The translations under genes were made by a program, and so were the position numbers. Shown in pieces: positions 26,599 to 34,353 of a stretch of 64,000 nt of DNA. This DNA is from Porticoccus sp041395745. Lineage in GTDB: Bacteria; Pseudomonadota; Gammaproteobacteria; Pseudomonadales; Porticoccaceae. The DNA is taken from assembly GCA_041395745.1 (NCBI GenBank), contig JAWKZV010000001.1, forward strand, positions 310,001-374,000. The letters run 5' to 3'. The notes below the pieces were generated by a model. That model had not been told where the DNA came from. It saw only the letters and a program-made list of their open reading frames with translations, and made no database searches. Numbering within the stretch: the first letter of the stretch is position 1; each line of letters begins with the position of its first letter.

Positions 26599-26961
26599 AT
26601 GGGTATTGGCTGGTTGGTAACGAAATATTTAACGACAGCATTTGTCGTGGTGGTGGTATCCGAGGTGGCAAAACGCAGCGACAGGTTGGGCGCCCTGGTG
26701 GCGGCTTTACCCCTGGTCACGATTCTGGCGCTCATTTGGCTCCATGTCGAAACCGGGTCGGCGCCGAAGGTCTCCAACCACGCATGGTATACCTTCTGGT
26801 ATGTGATCCCAACGTTACCGATGTTTCTGATTTTTCCGTCACTACTGCCGCGTCTGGGATTCTGGGGCTCCCTGCTTGCCAGCGCATTAATTACCATCAC
26901 CTGTTTCTGGCTGTTCGCCCTGTTGGTCAAGCAATTTGGCATTGATCTGGACGTTCTATAA
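26599..26961 (+). CDS. DUF3147 family membrane protein
   Basis: A 120-aa protein with four predicted membrane helices, beginning MGIGWLVTKYLTTAFVVVVVSEVAKRSDR, with ALVAALPLVTILALIWLHVE and WYVIPTLPMFLIFPSLLPRLGF. This matches the small DUF3147 family, whose function is unknown. It is divergent from the BlaI-regulated metal operon across an 86-base shared promoter region, so it may be under the same repressor. An AGGAAAAAA ribosome site precedes ATG 26599. Confidence 0.83.
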   Translation: MGIGWLVTKYLTTAFVVVVVSEVAKRSDRLGALVAALPLVTILALIWLHVETGSAPKVSNHAWYTFWYVIPTLPMFLIFPSLLPRLGFWGSLLASALITITCFWLFALLVKQFGIDLDVL

Positions 26962-26978
26962 GCGATGATGGCAGTTTA

Positions 26979-27002
26979 TCGCGACGTGAATACAGGTCGC
27001 GA
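26979..27002. terminator. Stem-loop after DUF3147 gene
   Basis: TCGCGAC (26979-26985), 10-base loop, GTCGCGA (26996-27002), with partial extension of the stem by flanking T and A bases. It sits 18 bases past the DUF3147 stop and 80 bases before the EamA start. No immediate U-run is present (TTTT follows about 13 bases later), so it may be a weak terminator or a processing site. Confidence 0.4.
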
Positions 27003-27082
27003 CAAACCGAACTTGCTTTTGACGGGCCGGATCACCCGGAAGCGGCCAAGCCGCTGCCGCAGTAGTTGCTTAGGGAGAAATC

Positions 27083-27976
27083 ATGGGTGTTGTGTTGTGG
27101 ATGCTGGGTGCGCTGTTATCCCTGTCGTTGATGGCAGTGGGCGCCCGTGAGCTGTCCACCGAACTCAACACGTTCCAGACCCTGTTTATTCGCAGCGTGA
27201 TCGGCCTGCTGATTATCTCCGCCCTGGTCGCCCGTGTGGGAGGCCGTCCGCTGTTCGCCACCGCCCGACCGGGCATGCACATTGTCCGCAACCTGTTCCA
27301 CTTTGCCGGCCAGTACGGCTGGTTCGTGGGGATCGGCCTGCTGCCCCTGGCGGAGGTGTTTGCCCTGGAATTCACCGTGCCGTTCTGGGTGGCCATCATT
27401 GCCGCACTCTGTCTGGGGGAGCGACTGACGGTCAGAAAGTTGCTGGCAATCGCGCTGGGTGTGGCCGGCGTGCTGGTCATCCTGCGCCCCGGGGTGGAAA
27501 TTCTCGAAGCGGCTTCGCTGATCGTGCTGGCCGCGGCGGTGAGCTTTTCCTGCGCCTATGTGGCCACCAAGTCCCTTTCCACAACGGAAGACCCGCTGAC
27601 AGTGCTGTTTTACATGTGCCTGGTGCAGATGCCGGTAAGCCTGGTGCTGGCGTTGCCCCACTGGCAGTTGCCGACCGAGCCGCTGGTGTGGCTGTGGCTG
27701 GTGATCGTCGGCGTCACCGCCTTGACGGCGCATTTCTGCATCACCAGTGCCATGCGGAGAGCTGAGGCGGGCATTGTGGTGACGCTGGATTTCCTGCGCT
27801 TGCCGTTGATCGGCCTGGTGGGCATCGTGTTCTACCAGGAGCAGTTTGAAATAGCCTTGTTGCTGGGCGCCTTGCTGATGCTGGCGGGCAACCTGATCAA
27901 CGTCTATCGGCCCGCGTATCAGCGCAGGATGTTGGCGCAAATCACGGAAATGGACAAGGACAGCAAAAACCGCTGA
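27083..27976 (+). CDS. DMT-superfamily (EamA) transporter
   Basis: Drug/metabolite transporter with ten predicted helices in two EamA repeats, 297 aa. The N-terminal repeat is recognisable by FQTLFIRSVIGLLIISALV and FVGIGLLPLAEVFALEFTVPFWVAIIAALCLGERLTVRK, a common pattern in DMT permeases of unknown substrate. The second repeat includes RAEAGIVVTLDFLRLPLIGLVG and FYQEQFE. AGGGAG precedes ATG 27083. The substrate is not predictable. It is followed by the SIMPL gene after a gap containing an 18-bp triple repeat. Confidence 0.88.
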   Translation: MGVVLWMLGALLSLSLMAVGARELSTELNTFQTLFIRSVIGLLIISALVARVGGRPLFATARPGMHIVRNLFHFAGQYGWFVGIGLLPLAEVFALEFTVPFWVAIIAALCLGERLTVRKLLAIALGVAGVLVILRPGVEILEAASLIVLAAAVSFSCAYVATKSLSTTEDPLTVLFYMCLVQMPVSLVLALPHWQLPTEPLVWLWLVIVGVTALTAHFCITSAMRRAEAGIVVTLDFLRLPLIGLVGIVFYQEQFEIALLLGALLMLAGNLINVYRPAYQRRMLAQITEMDKDSKNR

Positions 27977-28013
27977 GCAAATCTCACCGGCAGGTGTCAG
28001 AGATCGTCACAAA

Positions 28014-28067
28014 GGAAAACAACGATCATACGGAAAACAACGACCATACGGAAAACAACGACCATAG
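28014..28067. repeat. Three-copy 18-bp tandem repeat before the SIMPL gene
   Basis: Three 18-bp units (GGAAAACAACGATCATAC with one base varying between copies) at 28014, 28032 and 28050. In the frame of a GTG at 27994 they would encode ENNDHT repeats fused to the SIMPL protein. The better start at ATG 28078 leaves them in the 5' leader, ending about 10 bases before the start. Confidence 0.93.
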
Positions 28068-28077
28068 GGAGACCTGT

Positions 28078-28797
28078 ATGTCCGCAAGAAATGGAATGAG
28101 TTCACTGATACTCGGCCTGGGGATTTTGCTGGGCCTGGGCATGCTGGGACATCAACTGGCGGACGCAGCCATCCGCTTCAAGGAGTATGAGCGCACGGTC
28201 AACGTGAAGGGCCTGTCAGAGCGGGAATACCCCGCCGACGTGGTGATCTGGCCGATCCAGTTCGCGGTGGCCAGCAACAACCTGGAGGAACTCTACGGGG
28301 CCATCGACCAGGGCGCGGACAAAATTCGCCAGTTCCTGCTGGCCCAGGGGTTGGGCGAGGACGAAATCACCGTGGCCATAGCGGCCATTACCGACAAATC
28401 CGCCCGGGATTTCGATAACGGCGTGCGCGCCGAATTTCGCTATACCGCCCAGCAAACCGTGACAGTCTATTCCACCCAAGTGGACAAGGTGCGCGGGGTG
28501 ATGGGTTCCCTTTCCGAACTGGGCAAGCAGGGCATCGCCCTGACCGGCGGCAATTACCAGGGCCAGCCCCAGTACCTGTTCACCCGCCTCAACGACGTGA
28601 AGCCGGACATGATTGAGGAAGCGACCCGCAAGGCCCGGGAAGTGGCGGAAAAATTTGCCGAGGATTCCCAGAGCCGGCTGGGCAAGATCAAGCGCGCCTC
28701 CCAGGGCCAGTTCAGCATCAGCCCGCGGGATACCAACAATCCCCATCTCATGAATGTCCGGGTGGTGTCCACCGTGGAGTATTACCTAGCGGATTAA
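28078..28797 (+). CDS. SIMPL (DUF541, YggE-like) domain protein
   Basis: A 239-aa protein with one N-terminal membrane or signal helix (LILGLGILLGLGMLGHQLADA) and a SIMPL domain from about residue 35 (RTVNVKGLSEREYPADVVIW) to the C-terminus (NVRVVSTVEYYLAD). YggE in E. coli is linked to oxidative-stress tolerance; a periplasmic role here is inferred. ATG 28078 was preferred over the in-frame GTG 27994 because it has an AGGGAG site 6 bases upstream and puts the hydrophobic helix at the N-terminus. The longer form would prepend repeat-coded residues to a secreted protein. Confidence 0.86.
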   Translation: MSARNGMSSLILGLGILLGLGMLGHQLADAAIRFKEYERTVNVKGLSEREYPADVVIWPIQFAVASNNLEELYGAIDQGADKIRQFLLAQGLGEDEITVAIAAITDKSARDFDNGVRAEFRYTAQQTVTVYSTQVDKVRGVMGSLSELGKQGIALTGGNYQGQPQYLFTRLNDVKPDMIEEATRKAREVAEKFAEDSQSRLGKIKRASQGQFSISPRDTNNPHLMNVRVVSTVEYYLAD

Positions 28798-28858
28798 GTT
28801 TGGCAGATTAAGTCTGACCGACTGACTGGTGGCTTAAGTCTGGCGGACTGAACCGCTG
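28792..28858. repeat. Degenerate 13-14-bp repeats after the SIMPL gene
   Basis: From the last codons of the SIMPL gene the sequence reads as about five degraded units: GATTAAGTTTGGCA, GATTAAGTCTGACC, GACTGACTGGTGG, CTTAAGTCTGGCG, GACTGAACCGCTG. They fill the space up to the convergent oppDF stop. Boundaries are approximate. Confidence 0.6.
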
Positions 28859-28861
28859 GAA

Positions 28862-30487
28862 TTAACTCGCGGCGCTGGCAACCGGGCCATCCAGCAGCGG
28901 GATGGCGCTGAGCAGGCGGCGGGTGTAGTCGTGGTGGGGCTGGGCGAACAGGGGTTCGGTTTCGCCGGTTTCCACCAGTTTGCCGTGATGCATCACCGCG
29001 ATGCGGTCCGACATGTAGCGCACCACCGACAGATCGTGGGAAATAAACAGCATGGTCAGGTTGTGCTTTTCCACCAGCTGCAAAATCAGCTTGAGAATCT
29101 GCGCCTGAATGGTCACATCCAGAGCCGACACCGGCTCGTCGGCGATCACCAGTTCCGGTTTGGTGGCGATGGCGCGGCCCACGGCAATGCGCTGACGCTG
29201 GCCGCCGGAGAATTCGTGGGGGTACTTGCGAATGGCGGCCCGGGCCAGTCCCACATCGTCCATCAATTCCAGCACCTGCGGGGTGACGGTTTTGCGGGTG
29301 GCCAGACCGTGGTAGAGCAGGGGTTCCGCCAGGGTATCGAACACCGTCATGCGCGGGTTCAGGGAGGCGTAGGGGTCCTGGAAGATCATCTGCATGCGGC
29401 GGCGCAGCGGCGTCATCTGTTTGGCGGATAGTCCGGTCAGGTCGATACCGTCAAACACCACACTGCCACCGGATGTGGGCACCAGTCCCAGAATGGAGCG
29501 CCCCAGGGTGGACTTGCCGGAGCCTGATTCACCCACCAGGCCGAGAATTTCCCCGCGCTGGATTTCCAGCGATACATCATCCACTGCCCGCACCACTTTG
29601 TGTTCCCGCTTCAGGAAACCGCCGCTGTGGTCTGTGAAGGTAGTGGTGAGGCCGTGAATGCTGAGCAGGGGCTGTTCTTCGATCTGCGCAGGCAGCGGCT
29701 TGGCGCCCTTGGGAATGGAAGCAAGCAGCTTCTTGGTGTAGTCGTGCTGGGTGTGGTGGAAAATGTCGTCCACCGAACCCTGCTCGACGATCTTGCCGTC
29801 TTTCATCACTGCCACGGAATCGGCGAAATCCGCCACCACCGCCAGGTCGTGGCTGATAAAGATCACCGCGATATTACGGCGCTGTTGCAGCTCCCGGATC
29901 AGCTTCAGAATCTGCGCCTGAATGGTCACATCCAGAGCGGTGGTGGGCTCGTCGCAGATCAGCAGTTTTGGCTCGGCGATCAGTGCCATGGCAATCATCA
30001 CCCGCTGGCGCATACCGCCGGAGAACTCGTGGGGATAGCTGTGAATGCGCTTTTCCGGCTCGACGATGCCCACTTCCCGCAGCATTTCCACCGCCCGCTG
30101 CAATGCCTGCTGGCGGTTCATGTCGCGGTGGTAGAGCAGGGGCTCGATCAGCTGTTCTCCCACGGTGAGGTAGGGATTCAGGGAGGTCATCGGGTCCTGG
30201 AAAATAATGGCGATATCGTTGCCGCGCACCTTGCGCAATTGGGCTTCGCTGAGGGTCAGCAGATCGCGACCGTCGAACTGCGCGGTGCCCGATTCGATTT
30301 TGCCCGGCGGTTGCGGAATCAGTTTCAGCAGGCTGTAACAGGCCACCGATTTGCCGGAACCGGACTCGCCGACAATGGCCAGGGTTTCCCCCTGGGCCAC
30401 GGAAAAACTGACGCCGTCCACGGCCTTCACCACACCGGCGCGGGTGTGGAAGTGGGTGGTCAGGTCGGTGACAGTTAGTAGTGGCAT
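28862..30487 (-). CDS. Peptide ABC transporter, fused double ATP-binding protein
   Basis: A 541-aa protein with two complete OppD/OppF-type ATPase domains in one chain, as in YejF and GsiA. Domain 1: Walker A GESGSGKS near residue 38, signature FSGGMRQRV, Walker B LLICDEPTTALD. Domain 2: Walker A GESGSGKSTLGRS near residue 315, signature FSGGQRQRI, Walker B LVIADEPVSALD. Each ends with the oligopeptide-type C-terminal DYTKKLLASIP / DYTRRLLSAIP motif. It energises the OppBC permease encoded upstream, although an inserted segment of about 2 kb now lies between oppC and this gene. Confidence 0.94.
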   Translation of the reverse strand: MPLLTVTDLTTHFHTRAGVVKAVDGVSFSVAQGETLAIVGESGSGKSVACYSLLKLIPQPPGKIESGTAQFDGRDLLTLSEAQLRKVRGNDIAIIFQDPMTSLNPYLTVGEQLIEPLLYHRDMNRQQALQRAVEMLREVGIVEPEKRIHSYPHEFSGGMRQRVMIAMALIAEPKLLICDEPTTALDVTIQAQILKLIRELQQRRNIAVIFISHDLAVVADFADSVAVMKDGKIVEQGSVDDIFHHTQHDYTKKLLASIPKGAKPLPAQIEEQPLLSIHGLTTTFTDHSGGFLKREHKVVRAVDDVSLEIQRGEILGLVGESGSGKSTLGRSILGLVPTSGGSVVFDGIDLTGLSAKQMTPLRRRMQMIFQDPYASLNPRMTVFDTLAEPLLYHGLATRKTVTPQVLELMDDVGLARAAIRKYPHEFSGGQRQRIAVGRAIATKPELVIADEPVSALDVTIQAQILKLILQLVEKHNLTMLFISHDLSVVRYMSDRIAVMHHGKLVETGETEPLFAQPHHDYTRRLLSAIPLLDGPVASAAS

Positions 30488-30522
30488 TTTATTTGCTCTG
30501 GCCAGTAATTAAGGTGCTATGG

Positions 30523-31026
30523 TTATTTGTTATTAAATTTGATGATGTGATATTCGAAATTATGATCTGTAAAACCACAGTCTTTTCGCATTTCAAGTAG
30601 GCACCTAGTGTATCTTTCAACAAGGTCAGTCTGATTAGTATTTTTCTCTTTAGCCAGAGCGAGGAGATTACTAATTGAGTCAGCGACGTTTGGTGGCGCC
30701 CAAAGACAGGTTTCATTGTAGGCTCTTATGAACTCTGCCTTGTCTTTAATATCTGATTCGTCCAACAGGGCTCTCATAGAGTTAATTAGCCTAACATATA
30801 CATCTCTTTTTCTAGATAGATGATCTAAGTTAGATTCCAGTTGTTCTTTTAAATCAGCGCGAGCTTTTTCAATCGTCGACGCGGATGTAATTCTCAGTTC
30901 ATTTTTATAGTTTTCAACATTTTTTGATAACAACACACTGACTATGCTTTTTATTAGCCATGCTGTAGCTGCTAGTAAAATAGATGCCCCACCTAGTAGC
31001 TTTATCAGATCTAGCCAAAACTCCAT
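30523..31026 (-). CDS. Unknown membrane-anchored coiled-coil protein (acquired)
   Basis: A 167-aa protein I cannot assign. It has one N-terminal helix (LIKLLGGASILLAATAWLIKSIVSVLL, about residues 8-34), a charged, probably coiled-coil stretch (VENYKNELRITSASTIEKARADLKEQ) and a helical C-terminal half with two cysteines. The N-terminal pattern resembles proteins I recall from accessory islands, but no function is known to me. The gene is markedly AT-rich compared with the flanking opp genes, a sign of acquisition. It lies 35 bases upstream of oppDF and downstream of the displaced oppC end, inside the opp operon and in the same direction. Confidence 0.75.
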   Translation of the reverse strand: MEFWLDLIKLLGGASILLAATAWLIKSIVSVLLSKNVENYKNELRITSASTIEKARADLKEQLESNLDHLSRKRDVYVRLINSMRALLDESDIKDKAEFIRAYNETCLWAPPNVADSISNLLALAKEKNTNQTDLVERYTRCLLEMRKDCGFTDHNFEYHIIKFNNK

Positions 31027-31117
31027 AACTTGTCCCTAAAATCTGTGTATCACCCAAGCCGCATTTTGCTTTTCTTCAACAATCAATGTGATCTGTAAAA
31101 ATTGTTGTCATTTGAAC

Positions 31118-31280
31118 TCAATCCTTCGAAGCCCTTGGGTCCAGCGCATCTCTTAGCTTATCCCCCAGAAAGTTCAGGGCAAACAGGGTGATGGACAGGG
31201 TCAGTCCCGGGAACAGCAGCAGCCAGGGGTATTCCTCAAGTGGCATCACACCGGGAATGCTCAGGGTAATGTAGACGGCT
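31118..31280 (-). pseudogene. Second, truncated 3' end of oppC
   Basis: The reverse strand encodes the OppC C-terminus again: ...LFALNFLGDKLRDALDPRASKD then stop at 31118. It matches the end of the intact oppC (32528-33421), with Gly changed to Lys at one site. After about 40 matching codons (31118-31237) roughly 90 bases of oppC are missing; a further 40 bases then match the more upstream part before similarity ends near 31280. Across the first 40 codons nearly all differences are synonymous, so the copy diverged while still under selection. It marks the junction of an insertion. Confidence 0.85.
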
Positions 31281-31325
31281 CATGGCGACAAGGACTGCGG
31301 GTGATGGCTGCACATCCAGAGAGCC

Positions 31326-31907
31326 CTACAAGTCGAATACTAGTTCTATCGCCCCGTGGTTGTACTCGATGCCCTGTGCTTTTGTCGGTCCGTGTGCGGC
31401 GTCAATGGGTTCAATATTTTCAGGTTCGGACCAGATTGGTTGTTTGCCGACTGAAACCTCTATCTGCGATGGCCCGCCAGAGAACCTGTGCAGGGTAAAT
31501 ATTTTTTCGAATTCGACCCTGATGTGGTTTCTGGCATTCGGGTGGACGTACTGATTCAGGGTGGTGGTGTAACGGATATTGGTCGGTGGCTTGCTTTCGA
31601 ATACTTTTTCGTTGTTCACATACACATGAAATCGCTGGTCTATCGGGGCAGTGATGTCGAGCCGGATAAGCGGGAAATACACGCCGTCCTTGCAGTAAGT
31701 GTGTTCTGTTCCATCGATCTTGATCCATCCTGGATAATCACATTTTGCTTTCCAGGGCTGCACGAAATATAGCAAGCCTGCCGCCAGGACAAACACCAGA
31801 GCCGCGCTGGCTATATATTTCGGTTTGATTTTTTTCATGGCAACAGCGTTGGTGGGTTTGACAGGTTCAGGACTGGTTTTTGGCTCTGGAGACATCATGA
31901 TTTGCAT
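31326..31907 (-). CDS. Unknown membrane-anchored extracytoplasmic protein
   Basis: A 193-aa protein without a recognised family. A proline- and threonine-rich N-terminus (PEPKTSPEPVKPTNA) and lysines precede one membrane helix (YIASAALVFVLAAGLLYFV, about residues 31-49), then a region that looks beta-rich (KCDYPGWIKIDGTEHTYCKDGVYFPL). It has two cysteines and ends GAIELVFDL. A start at the Met 23 residues in (MKKIKPK) is possible. It is flanked by the two oppC 3' ends, so it is the main cargo of the insertion. The topology suggests an envelope protein. Confidence 0.62.
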   Translation of the reverse strand: MQIMMSPEPKTSPEPVKPTNAVAMKKIKPKYIASAALVFVLAAGLLYFVQPWKAKCDYPGWIKIDGTEHTYCKDGVYFPLIRLDITAPIDQRFHVYVNNEKVFESKPPTNIRYTTTLNQYVHPNARNHIRVEFEKIFTLHRFSGGPSQIEVSVGKQPIWSEPENIEPIDAAHGPTKAQGIEYNHGAIELVFDL

Positions 31908-32527
31908 GCCGACGATCTGCTGCGCGCCGGAATTGGGAGGTTGATCCGGAGGAAGGTTTGCGTTCAGCGTCGTGCTCCCGTGATAGATGCAGCTGGCCGA
32001 TGGTTCAGACGATCGGCGGGTGAAAACATTTCAACGTCGCCCTGAATAAGGTCGTTGATTACCGAGCAGGTTTTTCGTTTGTCAATTCGATGCTGGGTGG
32101 GTTTGGTTGAGTTTCTTGTGATCTCGCTGCAAGCGAAAACGATTAATCCGCGTTTCAGTTGCTGTTTGTGATTTTGTGGTGTGAGCGTGCCCGCCTGTTG
32201 TGGAATTTTCCACTCTGGAAAGGGGAGCCTGGGCTCCGGATTTGGCAGTAAATCAGCTATAGAGCTAATTGCAGTTACTTCCAGTGGCGTCAATATGCCC
32301 AGCGAGTGTGGGGCCGTTGACTTAGCTCGTGTCCGGTGGGGATCTGACATGGCCAGTAACGCCATCCACCACCGCAACCCGAAGAAAGAAAAAGGATTTT
32401 CGCCAGCCTCTTTACGCGAATCCTTAAGTCACGATCTATTTGTATAACTTTTGATCAGGCTTTGTCAATTTGCCAAATTGACATGGCTCAAAAAATTACT
32501 AAATAGGCGAATTGTTTAAAGTTCTTC
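31908..32527. other. Intergenic part of the opp insertion, no convincing gene
   Basis: About 620 bases between the unknown anchored protein and the intact oppC stop. Open frames exist on both strands (31964-32377 minus, 137 codons; 32181-32447 plus, 88 codons) but they overlap each other, lack recognisable domains and have no clear ribosome site. The part near oppC (32430-32527) is AT-rich. A degenerate remnant is as likely as a gene. Confidence 0.5.
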
Positions 32528-33421
32528 CTAATCTTTTGAGGCTCTTGGGTCCAGCGCATCCCGCAATCCATCCCCCAGGAAGTTCAGGGCAAACAGGGTG
32601 ATGGACAGGGTCAGCCCCGGGAACAGCAGCAGCCAGGGGTATTCCTCCATGGTCTCCACCCCGTAGGAAATCAGCAGGCCCCAGGAGCTTTGCGGCGGCT
32701 GGATGCCCAGTCCCAGGAAGCTGAGGAAGGCCTCCAGCAGCATCACGCTGGGGATGGTCAGGGTGGTGTAGACGATCACAGGCCCCAGGGTGTTGGGGAT
32801 CAGGTGGCGGCGGATAATGGTCCAGCGGGACAGGCCGAGAGACACTGCGGCCTCGACGAATTCCTGGCGACGCAGGGATTGCACCTGGCCGCGCACGATA
32901 CGTGCCATGGTGAGCCATTCCACCGCGCCGATGGCCAGGAACAGCAGCAGGATATTGCGACCGAACACCACCATCAGCAGCACGATAAAGATCATAAAGG
33001 GCAGGGCGTAGAGAATATCGACGAGGCGCATCATCACCGCGTCCACCCGCCCGCCGGCATAACCGGCCACGGTGCCGTAGAGCACGCCGATCAGCAGCGC
33101 CACGCCGGTGGCGATAAAGCCCACCGCCAGGGACACCCGGCTGCCGTACATGATGCGGGTGAGCATGTCGCGGCCAAAGATATCAGTGCCCAGCCAGTGC
33201 TCCCAGGACGGCGGTGAGGCGCCCAGTTGCAGGTTCTGCTGTTCGTAGCCGTAGGGGGCAATCCAGGGTGTCAGCAGGGCGATGGCGCAGAGGAACAGCA
33301 TCACCCCGAGGCCGAACAGCGCCAGGTGATTCTTGCGCAGCCGCACCCAGGCGTCCTTCCACAGGGAAGTGCCTTCCTCGGCTTCTTTCAGGTCGGTAAT
33401 CACGGTCGCGTCGGACATCAA
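32528..33421 (-). CDS. oppC: Peptide ABC transporter permease, OppC type
   Basis: Inner-membrane permease of a dipeptide/oligopeptide importer, 297 aa, six helices. The N-terminal OppC region (WVRLRKNHLALFGLGVMLFLC) and HWLGTDIFGRDMLTRIMYGSRVSLAVG are diagnostic. The EAA loop, which docks on the ATPase, is EFVEAAVSLGLSRWTIIRRHLIPN. It overlaps oppB by 4 bases. Its last 40 codons have a divergent twin at 31118-31237, so this 3' end may have been supplied by the inserted element. Function should be intact. Confidence 0.94.
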   Translation of the reverse strand: MMSDATVITDLKEAEEGTSLWKDAWVRLRKNHLALFGLGVMLFLCAIALLTPWIAPYGYEQQNLQLGASPPSWEHWLGTDIFGRDMLTRIMYGSRVSLAVGFIATGVALLIGVLYGTVAGYAGGRVDAVMMRLVDILYALPFMIFIVLLMVVFGRNILLLFLAIGAVEWLTMARIVRGQVQSLRRQEFVEAAVSLGLSRWTIIRRHLIPNTLGPVIVYTTLTIPSVMLLEAFLSFLGLGIQPPQSSWGLLISYGVETMEEYPWLLLFPGLTLSITLFALNFLGDGLRDALDPRASKD

Positions 33422-34353
33422 TTGTTATCTCGTAACTGATGGCGCAGTTTGGGATTGATCCACACCGCGACGATATCGGAGAGCAGGTTGAATAGCACGA
33501 TCAGGGCGGCGAAGAACACCGTGGTGCCGAGAATCATGGTGTAGTCGCGGTTAAAGGCGGCCTGCACGTAGAAGCGGCCGAGGCCGGGAATCTGGAAGAT
33601 GGTTTCCACCACGAAGGAGCCGCTGAGCAGACCGGCGAAGGCGGGACCGAGGAACGCCACCACCGGAATCAGACCGCCGCGCAGGCCGTGTTTCAGTACC
33701 ACCACCCATTCCGGAAGGCCCTTGGCGCGGGCAGTGCGGATGTAATCCTGGGACATCACCTCGAGCATGCCGCCACGACTGAGGCGGGCTATATAGGCCG
33801 CGTAGCCGGTGCCGAGGGTAATGGCGGGCAGTATCTTGTCGCCGGGCAGGTCGCCCCAGCCGGAGACCGGCAGCCACTCCATCCAGACACCGAAGATCAG
33901 TACCAACAGCGGACCCATCAGGAAAGAGGGCATGCAGATGCCGAGCATGGCGGCGGACATGGGGATGTAATCCTGGGCGGTATTGGGGCGCAGCGCCGCC
34001 ATCACCCCGGCGCAGACGCCGATGAATATCGCCACCAGCATGGCGTAGAAGGCCAGTTCCGCGGTGGTGGGCAGGCCGCCGAGAATTAGCTCGTTAACGG
34101 AGCGGCCCGGATAGCGGAACGATGGACCGAACTCGCCGTGCACCAGATCGTTGAGGTAGCCGAGGTATTGCTGCCACATGGGCTGGTCCAGGTGGTAGCG
34201 GGATTCCAGCGCCTTGAGTACTTCCGGCGGTACGGCTTTTTCGGCGCTGAACGGACCGCCGGGGGCGATGCGCACCAGGAAGAAAGTGGCGGTAATCACC
34301 ACCAGCAACACCGGGATGGCCTGCAACAGGCGGCTGAGGATAAAGCGTCCCAT
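33418..34353 (-). CDS. oppB: Peptide ABC transporter permease, OppB type
   Basis: Partner permease of OppC, 311 aa, six helices. The N-terminus FILSRLLQAIPVLLVVITATFFLVRIAPGGPF is typical of OppB/DppB. The docking loop is DYIRTARAKGLPEWVVVLKHGLRG, and the C-terminus reads FNLLSDIVAVWINPKLRH. It is coupled to oppA (one-base overlap of stop and start) and to oppC (four-base overlap). Confidence 0.94.
   Translation of the reverse strand: MGRFILSRLLQAIPVLLVVITATFFLVRIAPGGPFSAEKAVPPEVLKALESRYHLDQPMWQQYLGYLNDLVHGEFGPSFRYPGRSVNELILGGLPTTAELAFYAMLVAIFIGVCAGVMAALRPNTAQDYIPMSAAMLGICMPSFLMGPLLVLIFGVWMEWLPVSGWGDLPGDKILPAITLGTGYAAYIARLSRGGMLEVMSQDYIRTARAKGLPEWVVVLKHGLRGGLIPVVAFLGPAFAGLLSGSFVVETIFQIPGLGRFYVQAAFNRDYTMILGTTVFFAALIVLFNLLSDIVAVWINPKLRHQLRDNN

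Noticed and set aside
28014..28067. CRISPR array
   Set aside because: Units are directly adjacent with no spacers, and no cas genes are present.
27994..28077. GTG start giving a repeat-coded ENNDHT extension on the SIMPL protein
   Set aside because: ATG 28078 has a good ribosome site and puts the signal-like helix at the N-terminus.
31964..32377. 137-codon minus-strand frame in the opp insertion (and 32181-32447 plus)
   Set aside because: The two overlap on opposite strands, lack domains and ribosome sites; kept only as part of the intergenic description.
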